Of a stretch of DNA of 64,000 nt, positions 22,621-33,887 are shown in pieces (the stretch's first letter is position 1; each line of letters opens with the position of its first letter). The notes beneath the pieces are model-generated. The model searched no databases. It was not told the DNA's origin and was given only the letters and a program-made list of their open reading frames with translations. The DNA comes from Beverwykella pulmonaria. Lineage: Eukaryota > Ascomycota > Dothideomycetes > Pleosporales > Melanommataceae. The stretch covers positions 207,894-271,893 of the forward strand of contig BCHH01000011.1 of NCBI GenBank assembly GCA_001599595.1, read 5' to 3'. The translations under genes were made by a program, and so were the position numbers.

Positions 22621-24302
22621 GCTTCACGGTTGCATGCAAAAGCAAGCGCTGTGTCCCGCTGTCGCAGCCTGAATCTGCCGATGGGAAGTGTGCGCGCAGC
22701 TGTGTCTACTCGTGGCAGCCGTTTACCGCGAAGGATCGGGTTTTTATTTTGAGGTGGATATTCAAACGCACAGGCCATTTTGCCAAGATGACTCCAGGCT
22801 ACCGGATTTTCACCTGGAAGAAAACTTTAGGTACAATGGACAGGGCAATCGTGACCTCTCAGTCAAAGTGCCAAAATTACAAACTGGCTCTGCCCACCCT
22901 ATATACTATCATCTATGCCGGGAGCACCTCTGCCTCGGATGCCTGAAATGTTTGCGATATTTCGGGGAAATCTCGAGGCGGGTGACTAAGCAACCCCCAC
23001 AATCACGGGTTCAAGGCTAGTCCTAAAGCGTATTAGCGCGGGAGTCGATCTTAACATTACTCCGGAGTAGGCGCTGCAGAACGGCCAGCCCTAACGAGCA
23101 GCCATCAAAGACTCCTTTCGCAAGAGTGGCTGACGTCCTCGATCTTCGTTCCACCCCCTAGAGCGTCCACATCCACGGCGATGGCAGCACGACGGCCGAG
23201 CGAGTCGTTCGTCACTCATCGATGGGGAGCATCGTGCAATCTGACACAGCCTGTGCACGGGTTTCAGAGACTTGCCCCTGTTTCTCTGCGCAGGCCACGG
23301 GCCATTCTCGAATGAGATAGCCAATCAAGCAGCGGTTGCAAGTGTTCGCCACTACGGTCGGCTAGCCGCTTGTGGCCGACCAGGCGCCGTTGCTGGAATT
23401 CCCGGCTCAAGAGGGGCGTGCCGCGTGAAATTGGGCCTTGCTTGTGCAGAAGCCGACTCGCCAGCCCGTCATGGCTGGTGTCAGTGCTGATGTGCGTTCT
23501 CGTGTCCTCCTCTTCCCCTTCTCCAACATCACCACATCACACTCCCTGCGACGGCGACCTCGACGACAACGACATGCTGCTGGACTGCCCAGGCCCGCAG
23601 CACGGATAAGTTGCCCTCCTTTCTCTGCCGCCTGCACGCTGCCTCACGTGCCGGGCGCTCTCCATCCATTGAAGGAACGCAGCGCCACGTCAACGGGGTT
23701 GGAATTCGAGATTTGAGCTTCTGCAGCCGCGCCTTCGCTTTGTTCGCCTGCCGCGCAGCGCACCACGACGTCACCAACCTGTCTCGAGGCCCTGCCGCCA
23801 TCGGCGCCATCGTCTCCGCGCGTTGCTGACGTCCGCCGGGCTGGTGTTGTGTTGGGCTTGAACAACATTGAATCTCAGCTCCAGGCGCCGAGCCAGGGTA
23901 ACACCTTCCCTTGATCGGTGGATAGCGCATTTCCCGCTAGAGCCGCACGGGCCCACCACGCTAGCGCTAGCCTCCCAAGGTTGCCCCAATTCGCGAAGCC
24001 GACCGCATTCGACATCGTCACAACCTGATCCAACGTCGCGACCTGTCAACGCCAACGTCAACAACGCCTTCATCCCAGCAGAAAGACGCCAAATCCTCTG
24101 CTTTTACCAGCGAATCAAAGTGAATCTACCGCCGGCTCGTCTCGTGCACGTACGAATCCGGACGCTGCACCTGCCACTTCTCCAGCCCAGGAGCTTGTTC
24201 GCCTTGCCACTCTCGTGTACGACATTTAGCACCACTGGCATCTCACGTTATTTGCGCCCATGTGCAGTCTAGGAAGAAACATCAAAGCTCTCAACCGCCA
24301 GC
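22621..24302. other. Divergent intergenic region (deoxyhypusine synthase / Snt1-like)
   Basis: 1,682 bp separate the two divergent start codons. The right half is GC-rich and probably holds a long 5' leader for the Snt1-like gene. Several short overlapping frames are visible but none has protein-like content or a family motif. Confidence 0.6.
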
Positions 24303-27300
24303 ATGTCTTCGTCCCGATACCCGGACAACAACAGATACCCACGCGACCGATCGCCATACCGGGAAAACAGAGACCGGCGGCCTTCCAATTATGGCGGAGG
24401 ATATCCCCCGAGGAGTAGTGACTCGAATAATCGACCCAATACCGACTCGAATGCATTCTCGCCGAGAGGAGACGTTCCCCGCGGTCCAAAGTCCCTGGGG
24501 GACGCACCTCGAGGCCCTACTACTGCACCCGCATCTGGCGTTCCTTCCGGTCCTCGTGATACTCCCCGCGATGCCCCCCGCGATACTCCCCGCGATGTTC
24601 CCCGCGATGTTTCTCGAGATACTCCTCGGGATGCTCCCCGCGACCTTCCTCGCGATATTCCTCGTGATGGTCGAGGAAGAGGATTTGCCGGCCGTGGTGA
24701 AGTTCCCTCGCTGCGAGATGCACCGCCTCTGGGCAATCATCTCAATCATTGGAGACCCGAACGGGACCGAGATCGAGACTTCGATAGAAGGGATAGGCGC
24801 CCTTCTCCTCGCCGCTCTCCAGTAAGGGACTCTCGCGACTCAAGAGATTTTGGGCCTCGAGATTTGGATATCAGTCGAGCGCGTCGAAACTCCCGAGATG
24901 GTCCTCCATCCGCAGGGTCTACTTATTCCGACCCTCCTCTTGGCACCGGCTCCACGTATCGTGGACGAGGCCGTGGCACCGGCCGAGACTTCGGAGGCGA
25001 CATGCGAGGGCGCGGAAGAACGTACCATACGGATGACCGCGATCGGCATGATGCGCGCGACCGCATATCTGATCGCCCCTACAATAGGCCCCGAAGTCGC
25101 TCACGGGATCCAGTGCGACGAGACCGCGACATTCGGGACGACAGAGACTTCGACAGGCGCGACCGCGAAGACCAGCGATTCGGTGGTAGAGCCTACGACT
25201 CTTACATTGGACCTGGGAGTGCCATAAAGCCTCCCATGCGAACCTTGGATACTCACCGTGTGAGTGGGGCAGTTGATTCTCGCCACATTTCAGGGACGCC
25301 GACAGGACCCACAACGCCACATTCATCTCATCACCCTTCTACGGGGGACAGACTAGGGCCACCAGCTGACGCATACTCTCGGCGCTCCTCTATCGCAGTA
25401 GAGCCATTGAGCGCGAAAGACGCACGACGCGAGTCCGAACAGAATAACTTGCTAGCGATTCGTGCAGAAGCCTCTAGAGAACGGTATGCCCCGCGTGCTT
25501 CATCGCCTCCTGCTGCAGTTCCAGCCTTCGGATTTTCCAATGTGTGGAGAAACCCCGCTCTGGACGCAAAACCAGCAGCGATAGTGAATGCCCCAAAGCA
25601 TGTCCAACCCACACCTTCAGTTCCTGTAGCCGTCTCTCCGGCAACGACGTCGTCAGTGATCCCAGCGACACATAAAACCACCTCTTCTTCGACACCATCG
25701 ACAGTTCCCCCAACTACCCTGAAAGTACCCCCAACTGGACCAAAAGCGGACAGAGTTCCCGATCGTCCTCAAGGTGACCATCCAGGCCAAGACAGCAGGC
25801 CATCGACACTCGAGCGTCCACGCATTGAACCTCCATCACGTCCAACTCCTATCTCTACTCCTGCTCTTCCCAAAACGTCCGGAAACGAGAATGTCGAACA
25901 GAAGCCTGCAGTTCCAGGTCCAGCCCAAAGTCCAGCCCATCCCCAACCTCAAGCAATCTCACCTCCACTAGGCCCAGCCGCTAGGCCACGGGGTCCACCT
26001 ACAGGTCCTCAAGCTACACTTCGGCAGAATGTATCACCATCCTTTTCCAGACCCCCGCCACAGGCACCCTTTACTCCAAGAGATGTATCTCCGGTCACGG
26101 CACCTTCGTCAATAATTCCGCGTAATCCGATGTCGATGAATACGTCGCCGAAGAGTATGCCAGCTAATATTCCAACGGGACCAAAAGCTGACAGAGCAAA
26201 TCCGATGGCAGCACGACCACAAATGTACGCCTCGATCGATCGCCCCAGCTTCCCGGCTAGCTCGAACTTCTCAGCGCCAAGAATGCCTATGGGGGCATTT
26301 CCAAAAAGTCATCAATGGGTAAAGCCAGGCTTGAATCGCGTTCCAAGTATCCCTACCAAGCGCGAATTTTCCGGAGAGGATCGTGAGAGGTCGTTCGGTA
26401 CCGCTCCAAAAGCGCCCAGATTGGAGGGTTCTTCGACAGCCATAGAAGCTCAGCGTCCAGAGCAACAAAGTCCGAAATCGCCAGTAGTGGTTCGAGCCCT
26501 AACTGAGACCGAAGGACCCAAGGACCAAGTGCCAGCTGAACGGCTACCAAAGGTTCCGTCCCCAAAGCCCACCCAAATCGAGACTAGGCGAATGTCTGAT
26601 ATATCTATGCCGGATGTATCTCCTCGTACCGATAAGATACCAGTGTCGGCCACTCCATCTGGCCAAGAGATGATGGACGACTCCGACGATGATTTAGATC
26701 TTGACGAGGATGATTTTGCAGAGTCAGAGGCCAAATACAACCGGGAGAAAGCACGGCTTGAGTCAAAGCGTGTGGACTTGAGTGCATCGCATCTGCGTGC
26801 TACTACCCCTTTGCATGAAATCATGCTTCTGGCGTGCCTGACGATAGATCATATACCGCATCAGGAAACTAAACCTGCGGATGAGGAGATGATATCACTT
26901 CCTTCCGTCCAACCTCCACCAGAGAGTATTACGACTGAACTACTAACGCCCAAGGCAGAAGAAGCGGAAGATATCATTATAGAAGAAAAGGCGGAAAAAT
27001 CATTGGCACCAGCGACACAGGCGCTCCGCCTACGGCAAGAGACTTCCCCTGAACAAGAAACGGTACCAGATTTCAGCTCCCTTCCCTATCTTGGCTCTGG
27101 ACCTCCCACACCCCTATCCGACCTAGAACACGACCGACCTAGTCTTCCAGATGCAGTTATACTTGCAATTCGCAACAACCTGCGAAAGGACATTGAACCC
27201 GAACTTGATCCGGATGTTGTTTTGAGGCAATATGAAAATGCTTACAGGCAATGGAGACTACATATCAGGGAATTTGACGAAGCCCATGACCCTGAGGATC

Positions 27301-30300
27301 AAGAGAGACAACCATCGATTGAACCGGGGCTGAAAGTCACAACTCCAGACATCCAGAGCTCAGCTATGGTTGCCATGATAGACGCCCCACCGACTACAGG
27401 TCGCCGAGGTCATTCGAGTAGATGGGCAACAGAGCTGGATCTTGAACAGGCCATAAAGGAATCACTGAAAACTGCGGAGGAAGAACGAATGGGAAAGAAA
27501 GAGAAGGAGCCGAGGAAGTCCATGTCAGACCCAGAGCGAGAGGCAACTGTACCATTGGAATGGACGGCATACGAGGCCCAGCGAAGGCGATTCATTGATA
27601 CCAACTTCCAGCGAGAACCTGGGCAAGGAATTTTTGTCTATCACTACGAACCGCCAGAGGACGACTTCTCAGAGGCCGAGCATAAGATAATGGTAACACA
27701 TTACAAGGATCAGTACGCAAAGAAATGGGGAAAGTTGGCGGAAATGTTGTACAAAGAGGCTGGGAAAAGTCGCACCTACAAGGATTGCATCAATCATTAC
27801 TATGCTACCAAATGGGGCAAGGAATACAAAGGTAAAGTAAGAGGAAAGCGAGGTGGAGCAAGAAAGCGAGGCGGGGGTGCGGGACGTGGTCGAGGAAACA
27901 TTACTAACACAGACCGCTCCGAAATGACTGGTGATGATGGGTTAACTCCGCTGGCCCTTACGGAAACAGGTCGGCCACGTCGTTCGGCTGCGCCAACATT
28001 TGGGGCGGAATCTGAGTTCGACGCAACCATGTCAACGCCAACCCCTGGGCGACTCCGACGGCAGACCGATGCCGATGGCACCCAGGAGAAGATCGATCGA
28101 CGCAGGAAGGTTGGGAAGGAAAAGGTTGGACGGAAACCAAAGAACCAAATAATTGCCGCCGCTCCAGCTGGATCTCCGATCAAGATAGATCGCAAAGAGA
28201 GGGCTTTGGGAGTGAAGACGGAAGAAGACCTTGGAAAACGACCACTGGGAGAGATGCCATTGCCGATGCAGATGCAACTTGGTCCCGTCGAGGAGCAAAT
28301 GCCACTATCAAACGATGTACAAGTTCACCCTAGCGTGAGTATTGGATTGTCGGAACGATCAAGACCTCAAGCAAACAACGCAAGACCTGGGCCATCGAGC
28401 TACTGGTCTGTTACGGAGCAGAATGACTTTCAAAGAAACGTCGCTCACTTCGGAACGGACTGGGTTTCGATTGCAAACCATATGGGAACCAAGACGCACA
28501 CTATGGTCAAGAACCAGTATCTTCGATTGGTCGAGAGTGGTACCGTTCACGACTTGCAGAAGCTTGCGGATGAAGCTGACCAAAAGCGTGAGCGAGGCGA
28601 AGACTTAGGCCCACCACCGACCCCTACCCCAGCCCCGAAGAGACGATATGAGAGTTCTCAGACTAATGTTCCACGTACCCTTGCTCCGACGCCTGAAGTG
28701 GCTGAATTACTAAAATCCCCTGCCGTCCTCCCTGCCGCGCCTCCCAAGGCATCCCCTCCTCAGTTCACCCCCTCAATTAGGCAACCCACCCTTGCTCAAC
28801 TTGCTCAGGCGCCCTTACAAGCAAAGCCCTCTGTCCCAACTTCTGGATCTATCCCTATGCCCGATCCTTCTCTTGTAGCTGTGCCTTCAATTCCGCAGCA
28901 ACAATCCCCTCCAACTCAACCGCCACGCACTCAGCCGCAACATCACCACCAACAGTCACACTCGCAACACAAATCACATCATGCTGGTCCTCGTGCTGGT
29001 TTTTTCTCGGACGATCCGTCGCGCGTCGAGAATCGGCCATCTTCCCAATCATCTATGGCTCAACCGCTTCGAACTCCACAGCAACTAGTCCAACCGCAAA
29101 GCCGTGGGTCAGAGCAATCACAAGCATCACTCGTCCGAGCTCCAACTCATCAAGAGCGAGACCCACAGCCCAGACTGGAACCCCAGCCAAATCACGACCC
29201 GCCTCTGAGATTTCATCCTCATCATGCGCGACGGACCTCTCAAGAGCTTCCCCATCACAGATTGTACCAGTCAAATGTACCAGGTACAGCTCAGATGTCC
29301 CAAGTACGTCCAGCTGTTGGTGCAGCATCGCCAGAGACCCGCCCTCTTTCCGGGCACCATTCTAGACATCCCACACAGACGCAGTCGAGTGGCCAACCTC
29401 CAATAGATATTGCTAGTCAGTCCTCGACCAACCTCCTTGGGGCCCCGCAACAACCGTCTCGATCAGCTATTGGAACACCCATTGTCAAAGATGAGCCTCG
29501 ACACTTTTCCTTACCTCAAGCTTCCCAACCTCAGGCGCCGTCTCAGCTGCACAATCAACCACAGGGCTATGCACCGCCTTCCGTTCAAGCTCCGCCACCT
29601 CCACCAGCTCCTAAGCCTGTTTCAGAGCCCAGAAAGTCCAATCTTCTATCACTCTTGAACGATACTGAGCCAGAGGAGCCGAGACGAAAGAAGCCAATCG
29701 AACAGGGCGTCCCTTCACACACATCAACACCGCAGCAGCAAGCTCCTATTGCTCCACCTCCACCTCTGGTTTCCCAGGCTTTACCTCAACGACGTGACCC
29801 CTATAATGATGGAAGTACTACTCAGGCACCTTACAGTCGGCCCTCATATGTGCAGCAAACCACATTGTCGCAAGCTCCATCGAACCGGCACTTCGTCGAT
29901 CTTACCAGCGAACAGCCGCAGTCATCAGGTCCAAGGCCACCACACCCGCGCGAGAGCTGGCAACAACGACAGCATTTTCACTCTGGGCAGAGCCAAGCCC
30001 AGCAAGTTTCGGCGCTGAACTCTCCTCATACCACCACCCTCACTCAGCCTATGTTTGGAGAATCAAGAATGTTTGCAAACCATCGATCTCTTTTGGCTCA
30101 GCACAACACACCCCGTCATAACCCATCGCCACCTCCTCTTTCCACCTACAGTAACTCCCCTCACATGCATTCGCGTACGCCTAGTATTAGTGGGGCACCA
30201 CCTCAACAGTCTCGTCACGGAATTAACAACCCAGCACCAGTCCAACACCCTCAGCCTGCCAGTTCTACCCAGATTCTGCAGCCTAATCCATACACACAGG

Positions 30301-31178
30301 TGGATCCACCAGGGAGTAACTCCCAAGCATCAGGACCTGTGGGTATGCGGCCAAGCCCTCATCTTCATACAAGCCATGTAGCGCAGTCGAGGGATCTTCA
30401 AGGCCGAAATGAGCAGTCGCAGGTACATAATGGGGCTCTAAACTACCCAAACCCCCATGTGCTCAGCGAGAATCATCCGGCACACCAGCACCTGCGTGGT
30501 CTAAGTGTTTCCGAGCAATACCGCGCTCGGGATCCTCGAGACATTCATCATGACTTCGACGCTCGGAACCCTCAACGGGACATGTCAATGGAAATCTCTC
30601 AAATGTCTAATGCGTTATTACGTGAACAGTTGCGTTCCACTGCACCGCCGCCAACACACCAAGATCTTAGATACCAGCCCCAACAGCAGGATCGGGGGCA
30701 CGCTACGCAGCGCTCACACACACCGCTGTCAAGAACCGACCATGGCCAGCACGCACCTCTTCAACATCCACCGCATTCCTCACTCGCAGACAATAGTCAC
30801 CCCATTTACAGGCCGCGACCACAACAAGAGGAGCCATCGCACCGGTTCCGCAATCCATTTCCTCCCCGAGACGAACGCGACAGGTTTCCAGACCGGATAC
30901 GGGAAGAGCAAGCGCAAGCGCAACATCCAACAATGAGAGGCGAGGAGTACGCTGGTAGGGATCGCGAGATGAGGGAGCGCGAGATGCGCGAACGGGACGC
31001 ACAATACAGAGATGACTTGATGAGGAGAGAAAGGGACGTGGCATCGCGTGGCGGTGGCCCTCCACCACCTGGCCCGGCGCAGCACAGCCAGCAAGAGCAA
31101 AGACAAGGACCTGGCGGGTCATCTATGGACTGGGCGAACGCCGTGCGACATCAGCCAGACAGGTGGCAGCAGCGATGA
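24303..31178 (+). CDS. snt1: Snt1/NCoR-like SANT-domain co-repressor
   Basis: A single uninterrupted frame encodes 2,291 residues. Residues 1-300 are rich in Arg, Asp, Pro and Ser, with an Arg-Asp-x-Pro array. Residues 300-800 are Pro/Ser-rich. An acidic patch (DDSDDDLDLDEDDFAESEAKYNREK) leads to a helical segment. Two SANT/Myb domains follow: about 1100-1170 (FSEAEHKIMVTHYKDQYAKKWGKLAEM, NHYYATKWG) and about 1363-1412 (SSYWSVTEQNDFQRNVAHFG, MVKNQYLRLV). The last 900 residues are Gln/Pro/His-rich with an Arg/Glu-rich end (REMREREMRERD). Two SANT domains in a long disordered protein is the layout of yeast Snt1 and animal NCoR/SMRT, scaffolds of the Set3 histone deacetylase complex in the nucleus. 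The role is inferred from this layout. The intronless coding region of nearly 7 kb is notable but matches the size of relatives. The start is the first ATG of the frame. Confidence 0.85.
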   Translation: MSSSRYPDNNRYPRDRSPYRENRDRRPSNYGGGYPPRSSDSNNRPNTDSNAFSPRGDVPRGPKSLGDAPRGPTTAPASGVPSGPRDTPRDAPRDTPRDVPRDVSRDTPRDAPRDLPRDIPRDGRGRGFAGRGEVPSLRDAPPLGNHLNHWRPERDRDRDFDRRDRRPSPRRSPVRDSRDSRDFGPRDLDISRARRNSRDGPPSAGSTYSDPPLGTGSTYRGRGRGTGRDFGGDMRGRGRTYHTDDRDRHDARDRISDRPYNRPRSRSRDPVRRDRDIRDDRDFDRRDREDQRFGGRAYDSYIGPGSAIKPPMRTLDTHRVSGAVDSRHISGTPTGPTTPHSSHHPSTGDRLGPPADAYSRRSSIAVEPLSAKDARRESEQNNLLAIRAEASRERYAPRASSPPAAVPAFGFSNVWRNPALDAKPAAIVNAPKHVQPTPSVPVAVSPATTSSVIPATHKTTSSSTPSTVPPTTLKVPPTGPKADRVPDRPQGDHPGQDSRPSTLERPRIEPPSRPTPISTPALPKTSGNENVEQKPAVPGPAQSPAHPQPQAISPPLGPAARPRGPPTGPQATLRQNVSPSFSRPPPQAPFTPRDVSPVTAPSSIIPRNPMSMNTSPKSMPANIPTGPKADRANPMAARPQMYASIDRPSFPASSNFSAPRMPMGAFPKSHQWVKPGLNRVPSIPTKREFSGEDRERSFGTAPKAPRLEGSSTAIEAQRPEQQSPKSPVVVRALTETEGPKDQVPAERLPKVPSPKPTQIETRRMSDISMPDVSPRTDKIPVSATPSGQEMMDDSDDDLDLDEDDFAESEAKYNREKARLESKRVDLSASHLRATTPLHEIMLLACLTIDHIPHQETKPADEEMISLPSVQPPPESITTELLTPKAEEAEDIIIEEKAEKSLAPATQALRLRQETSPEQETVPDFSSLPYLGSGPPTPLSDLEHDRPSLPDAVILAIRNNLRKDIEPELDPDVVLRQYENAYRQWRLHIREFDEAHDPEDQERQPSIEPGLKVTTPDIQSSAMVAMIDAPPTTGRRGHSSRWATELDLEQAIKESLKTAEEERMGKKEKEPRKSMSDPEREATVPLEWTAYEAQRRRFIDTNFQREPGQGIFVYHYEPPEDDFSEAEHKIMVTHYKDQYAKKWGKLAEMLYKEAGKSRTYKDCINHYYATKWGKEYKGKVRGKRGGARKRGGGAGRGRGNITNTDRSEMTGDDGLTPLALTETGRPRRSAAPTFGAESEFDATMSTPTPGRLRRQTDADGTQEKIDRRRKVGKEKVGRKPKNQIIAAAPAGSPIKIDRKERALGVKTEEDLGKRPLGEMPLPMQMQLGPVEEQMPLSNDVQVHPSVSIGLSERSRPQANNARPGPSSYWSVTEQNDFQRNVAHFGTDWVSIANHMGTKTHTMVKNQYLRLVESGTVHDLQKLADEADQKRERGEDLGPPPTPTPAPKRRYESSQTNVPRTLAPTPEVAELLKSPAVLPAAPPKASPPQFTPSIRQPTLAQLAQAPLQAKPSVPTSGSIPMPDPSLVAVPSIPQQQSPPTQPPRTQPQHHHQQSHSQHKSHHAGPRAGFFSDDPSRVENRPSSQSSMAQPLRTPQQLVQPQSRGSEQSQASLVRAPTHQERDPQPRLEPQPNHDPPLRFHPHHARRTSQELPHHRLYQSNVPGTAQMSQVRPAVGAASPETRPLSGHHSRHPTQTQSSGQPPIDIASQSSTNLLGAPQQPSRSAIGTPIVKDEPRHFSLPQASQPQAPSQLHNQPQGYAPPSVQAPPPPPAPKPVSEPRKSNLLSLLNDTEPEEPRRKKPIEQGVPSHTSTPQQQAPIAPPPPLVSQALPQRRDPYNDGSTTQAPYSRPSYVQQTTLSQAPSNRHFVDLTSEQPQSSGPRPPHPRESWQQRQHFHSGQSQAQQVSALNSPHTTTLTQPMFGESRMFANHRSLLAQHNTPRHNPSPPPLSTYSNSPHMHSRTPSISGAPPQQSRHGINNPAPVQHPQPASSTQILQPNPYTQVDPPGSNSQASGPVGMRPSPHLHTSHVAQSRDLQGRNEQSQVHNGALNYPNPHVLSENHPAHQHLRGLSVSEQYRARDPRDIHHDFDARNPQRDMSMEISQMSNALLREQLRSTAPPPTHQDLRYQPQQQDRGHATQRSHTPLSRTDHGQHAPLQHPPHSSLADNSHPIYRPRPQQEEPSHRFRNPFPPRDERDRFPDRIREEQAQAQHPTMRGEEYAGRDREMREREMRERDAQYRDDLMRRERDVASRGGGPPPPGPAQHSQQEQRQGPGGSSMDWANAVRHQPDRWQQR
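24550..24670 (+). repeat. 12-bp coding repeat (Arg-Asp-x-Pro)
   Basis: About ten tandem 12-bp units encode Arg-Asp-(Thr/Ala/Val/Leu/Ile/Ser)-Pro in the N-terminal region of the Snt1-like protein. The array keeps the frame and is probably disordered. Confidence 0.9.
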
Positions 31179-32085
31179 TCTGGAGTTTCCTACAACTGTC
31201 GATATTTTCTCGGAGACAATCACCGACATTCTCTTTCCTTTGTTATCGCAACTCCGTACCTGGTATCCTTTGGGGCGACAATTTACCGCCAATGTCGATG
31301 TTATATCGACAGCTTTTACCACGGCGCTTCGGTCTTCTATTCTCATGGACGAATATGTGAGTGTAAACGATCAAATAGGCACAATCCTGGGTTGCATTGA
31401 GGTCAGCGAGCAGGCCTCAGCCTCTGGTTACTATCACAATTTCTCTATTTTTCAGCGGGTGTGATGGATAAGGGTATGATGATATCCATGGCGTTTGTTC
31501 TTCTGTTCTTCGGCAATGAAAGGCACTGCGATGGGCGAACTGTTTTCGGGATGGTGGTCTGATTCTCGCGAGCATGTGTTCGGATAGGCGGGAGTTATTG
31601 GGGCTCTTTTTTGGCGAGGGGTGTGTATGCGTGTGGTGTTCATGTGTATTTATATGTTCAAATGATCAGGTGAGAAGGAGGTTGTATCAAGAGAAGTAGA
31701 CGGTGAATGTGCGTTACTTATAACACGACTGTTCATGTTCATTACTTCTGATATGCCAGGTGTGAGGTTTGTTGCTGTGTGTGTAAATCTTTGAAATGGT
31801 GTTTATTGCATGTTTTGCTCTATACTGGCACGTGACTGGGTTAGGCCGCCAAGCTTCTCAGCAGAAGTTCCTGAGTCGATCCCAGGATGCCTCAGAGCCT
31901 CAACCATCAACTATCAGCAACCTCATCAAGCAATCAATTCGGCCCCAGATTGTACAATTCTGCGATCCCGCCCACCATCCCATAGTTCTCTGTTTTTTGC
32001 CCGTTGTAGATAGTTATCGCGCTTTGCGCTCGGCCGAACAGCTGGCTCACGATTGACGCGCTGAGTGAGATTCAGGATCAGGTAT

Positions 32086-32244
32086 TGACGCTCACGGCAG
32101 CTTAAGAACCTGGTCAAGATAGCTGAATCCCCCTTGATGAGGTTTGACNCTCACGGCAGCTTAAGAANCTCATCAAGACAGCNAAATCTCCCTTGATGAG
32201 GTTTGACGCTCACGGCAGCTTAAGAACCTCATCAAGATAGCAGT
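32086..32244. repeat. 59-bp tandem repeats with hairpin-forming arms
   Basis: Units begin at 32086, 32145 and 32204 (period 59 bp; the third is partial). Between units lie inverted arms: cttgatgaggtt at 32133-32144 and again at 32192-32203 pair with aacctcatcaag at 32066+100 to 32177 (one N) and at 32225-32236. Each gives a 12-bp stem with a 21-nt loop containing cacggcagcttaag. The first unit has two differences in its arm. Several Ns occur. Confidence 0.85.
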
Positions 32245-32622
32245 CACGTGAACCCACTTCGAGCCTACGCCCCCAAATATAGCCTTGTTTTTCTCCCAAA
32301 AAACCAACCACCACACCTTGCTCGGGCCGATGAGATTGTATAGATAAACCGTTAAGTTCACATGTACTCATATTTTCATCTTTGCGGGGTGTGCTCCTAA
32401 CTTTAGAGTCAGTGAAAGCTCCTCACGTAAGGGAGTCTTCAGCTTTGCAGTCGCATGAGGATTGCACCACGCCTGTCTCAAATCATGGTAAGTACAGGCC
32501 CACTATTGATAGGTGGGCGGTCATATTGTTGCTAGTGTCTTCGTCCTGTACGCCAACCTTGGGCTCAAGTGAGCTAGGTCAGATTTGGAGTGAGGAGAAA
32601 GGAATACAAGGATTGCAGATTA

Positions 32623-33887
32623 CTTGCACTGCAACCTCCAACGCCGGTGAGAGGTTCAGTATCCGAATTTAGAGAGACTATTAAGCTGCAAGTGCACTGC
32701 AATCTGTAGCGTGGACGACGAGTTCAATATTTGATTTGGAGGTGCGTGGGTCTTCAGGCTTACGTAGTTATATAGGTTTACTACCTTACTTCACCGGCCA
32801 ATCAGCAGTTGGACGGGATCGATCGACCATCCGCACTGCTCTGCCATGAACAAGTGACTAGCACTATCTGTGCGTCTTCCATGCGTATCTTCAGTTTTCT
32901 ACACAAATTTTATCTGTGCCGTGGTTCGAGCTAGTCATTTGTTCATTGGGGTAGCGCGCGCCACTGCATGCATAGAATTTGTCTGGAAACGTTCATATAT
33001 TGGAGGGTGGGACTTTGGCCCCTCCTAAAACTACTGCTGATAGAAAGAATTGCAAACCTGCAATAGAAGTAGCAGCACGTAACACAACAATGCTTTATTA
33101 TTTTATTATAAAATATGTATAAATGTTGTAGAGCATGTGTATTTCTATAGTTCTTATAAATTATATAATATAATACTGCAAGAATATGCAACGATAGTGC
33201 GTTAAAAGAGGTGACTTTCGCAAGCCTCACTACATTGCTAAGCCGCGTAACTAGTAAGGTCGCAAAAGCATTTCGAGCGATGCATATTAACCCTTATTGG
33301 ACTGCACTGCAATCCTTAGCGCCCAGGAGCGAATTAGTGTACACTTTGTAGGGATGCTTGATTCGCTAGCCAAGGTGTGCTGCCGCTTGACCGGGGTTCA
33401 TCGATACAGGTCATTTTTGGCGAAAGATATTGCAGAGCCTCCGTATTGCAATGTTTAGCGCCCTTCGAGGGGTTAAAGAGGCATAATACATAATTTGAGA
33501 GAATTTTAGTACGGGTGTTGTTCTTTACGAGGCTTATGTGACTTCGCACGAGAAGAGAAAGTAAGAATACCGAGTTTTGATTGACTGGATTAGACTATAA
33601 ATGAGTATTATTGATGAGGCTGGGCGAATGAGTAATTCAGAGCGTGTTATTTCCGTAAGGGCAGGCGTGACGGGTGAGCCTCTGCTCTGCTAGCTTATGT
33701 TATACACAAACTTGCTACAATAATAGTTCGCTGATACTGTACGGGCAAGGAGGGAACTGAGCCCTTAAACACACTATGGTCTTCAGTGTGAGTGAGCGGG
33801 CTGACTGTTTCTTAATGCGTGGCAGATTTTCAACCCAAACTGCCCCGTCAACTCAGGTACACTACAATCTTCGGCGCCCGTGAGAGT
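32623..33887. repeat. Dispersed degenerate ~28-bp motif, five copies
   Basis: Similar stretches begin at about 32623, 32690, 33301, 33443 and 33857. Each has a core like tgcactgcaat, then a few bases, then agcg and a run like gag. Spacing is irregular. They could be pieces of a decayed transposon's subterminal repeats. Found by eye, so the match may be partly chance. Confidence 0.35.

Noticed and set aside
22985..23030. A ggttcaa-type sequence suggesting a tRNA B box
   Set aside because: No matching A box or cloverleaf pairing could be drawn around it.
24291..24825. Long open frames overlapping the start of the Snt1-like gene in other frames and on the other strand
   Set aside because: They are by-products of the 12-bp repeat, which keeps all frames open. 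The Snt1 frame alone continues for 6.9 kb with recognised domains.
32031..32361. Tandem 59-bp units considered as a CRISPR-like array
   Set aside because: The whole unit repeats with no variable spacers, there are only about three copies, and the genome is eukaryotic.
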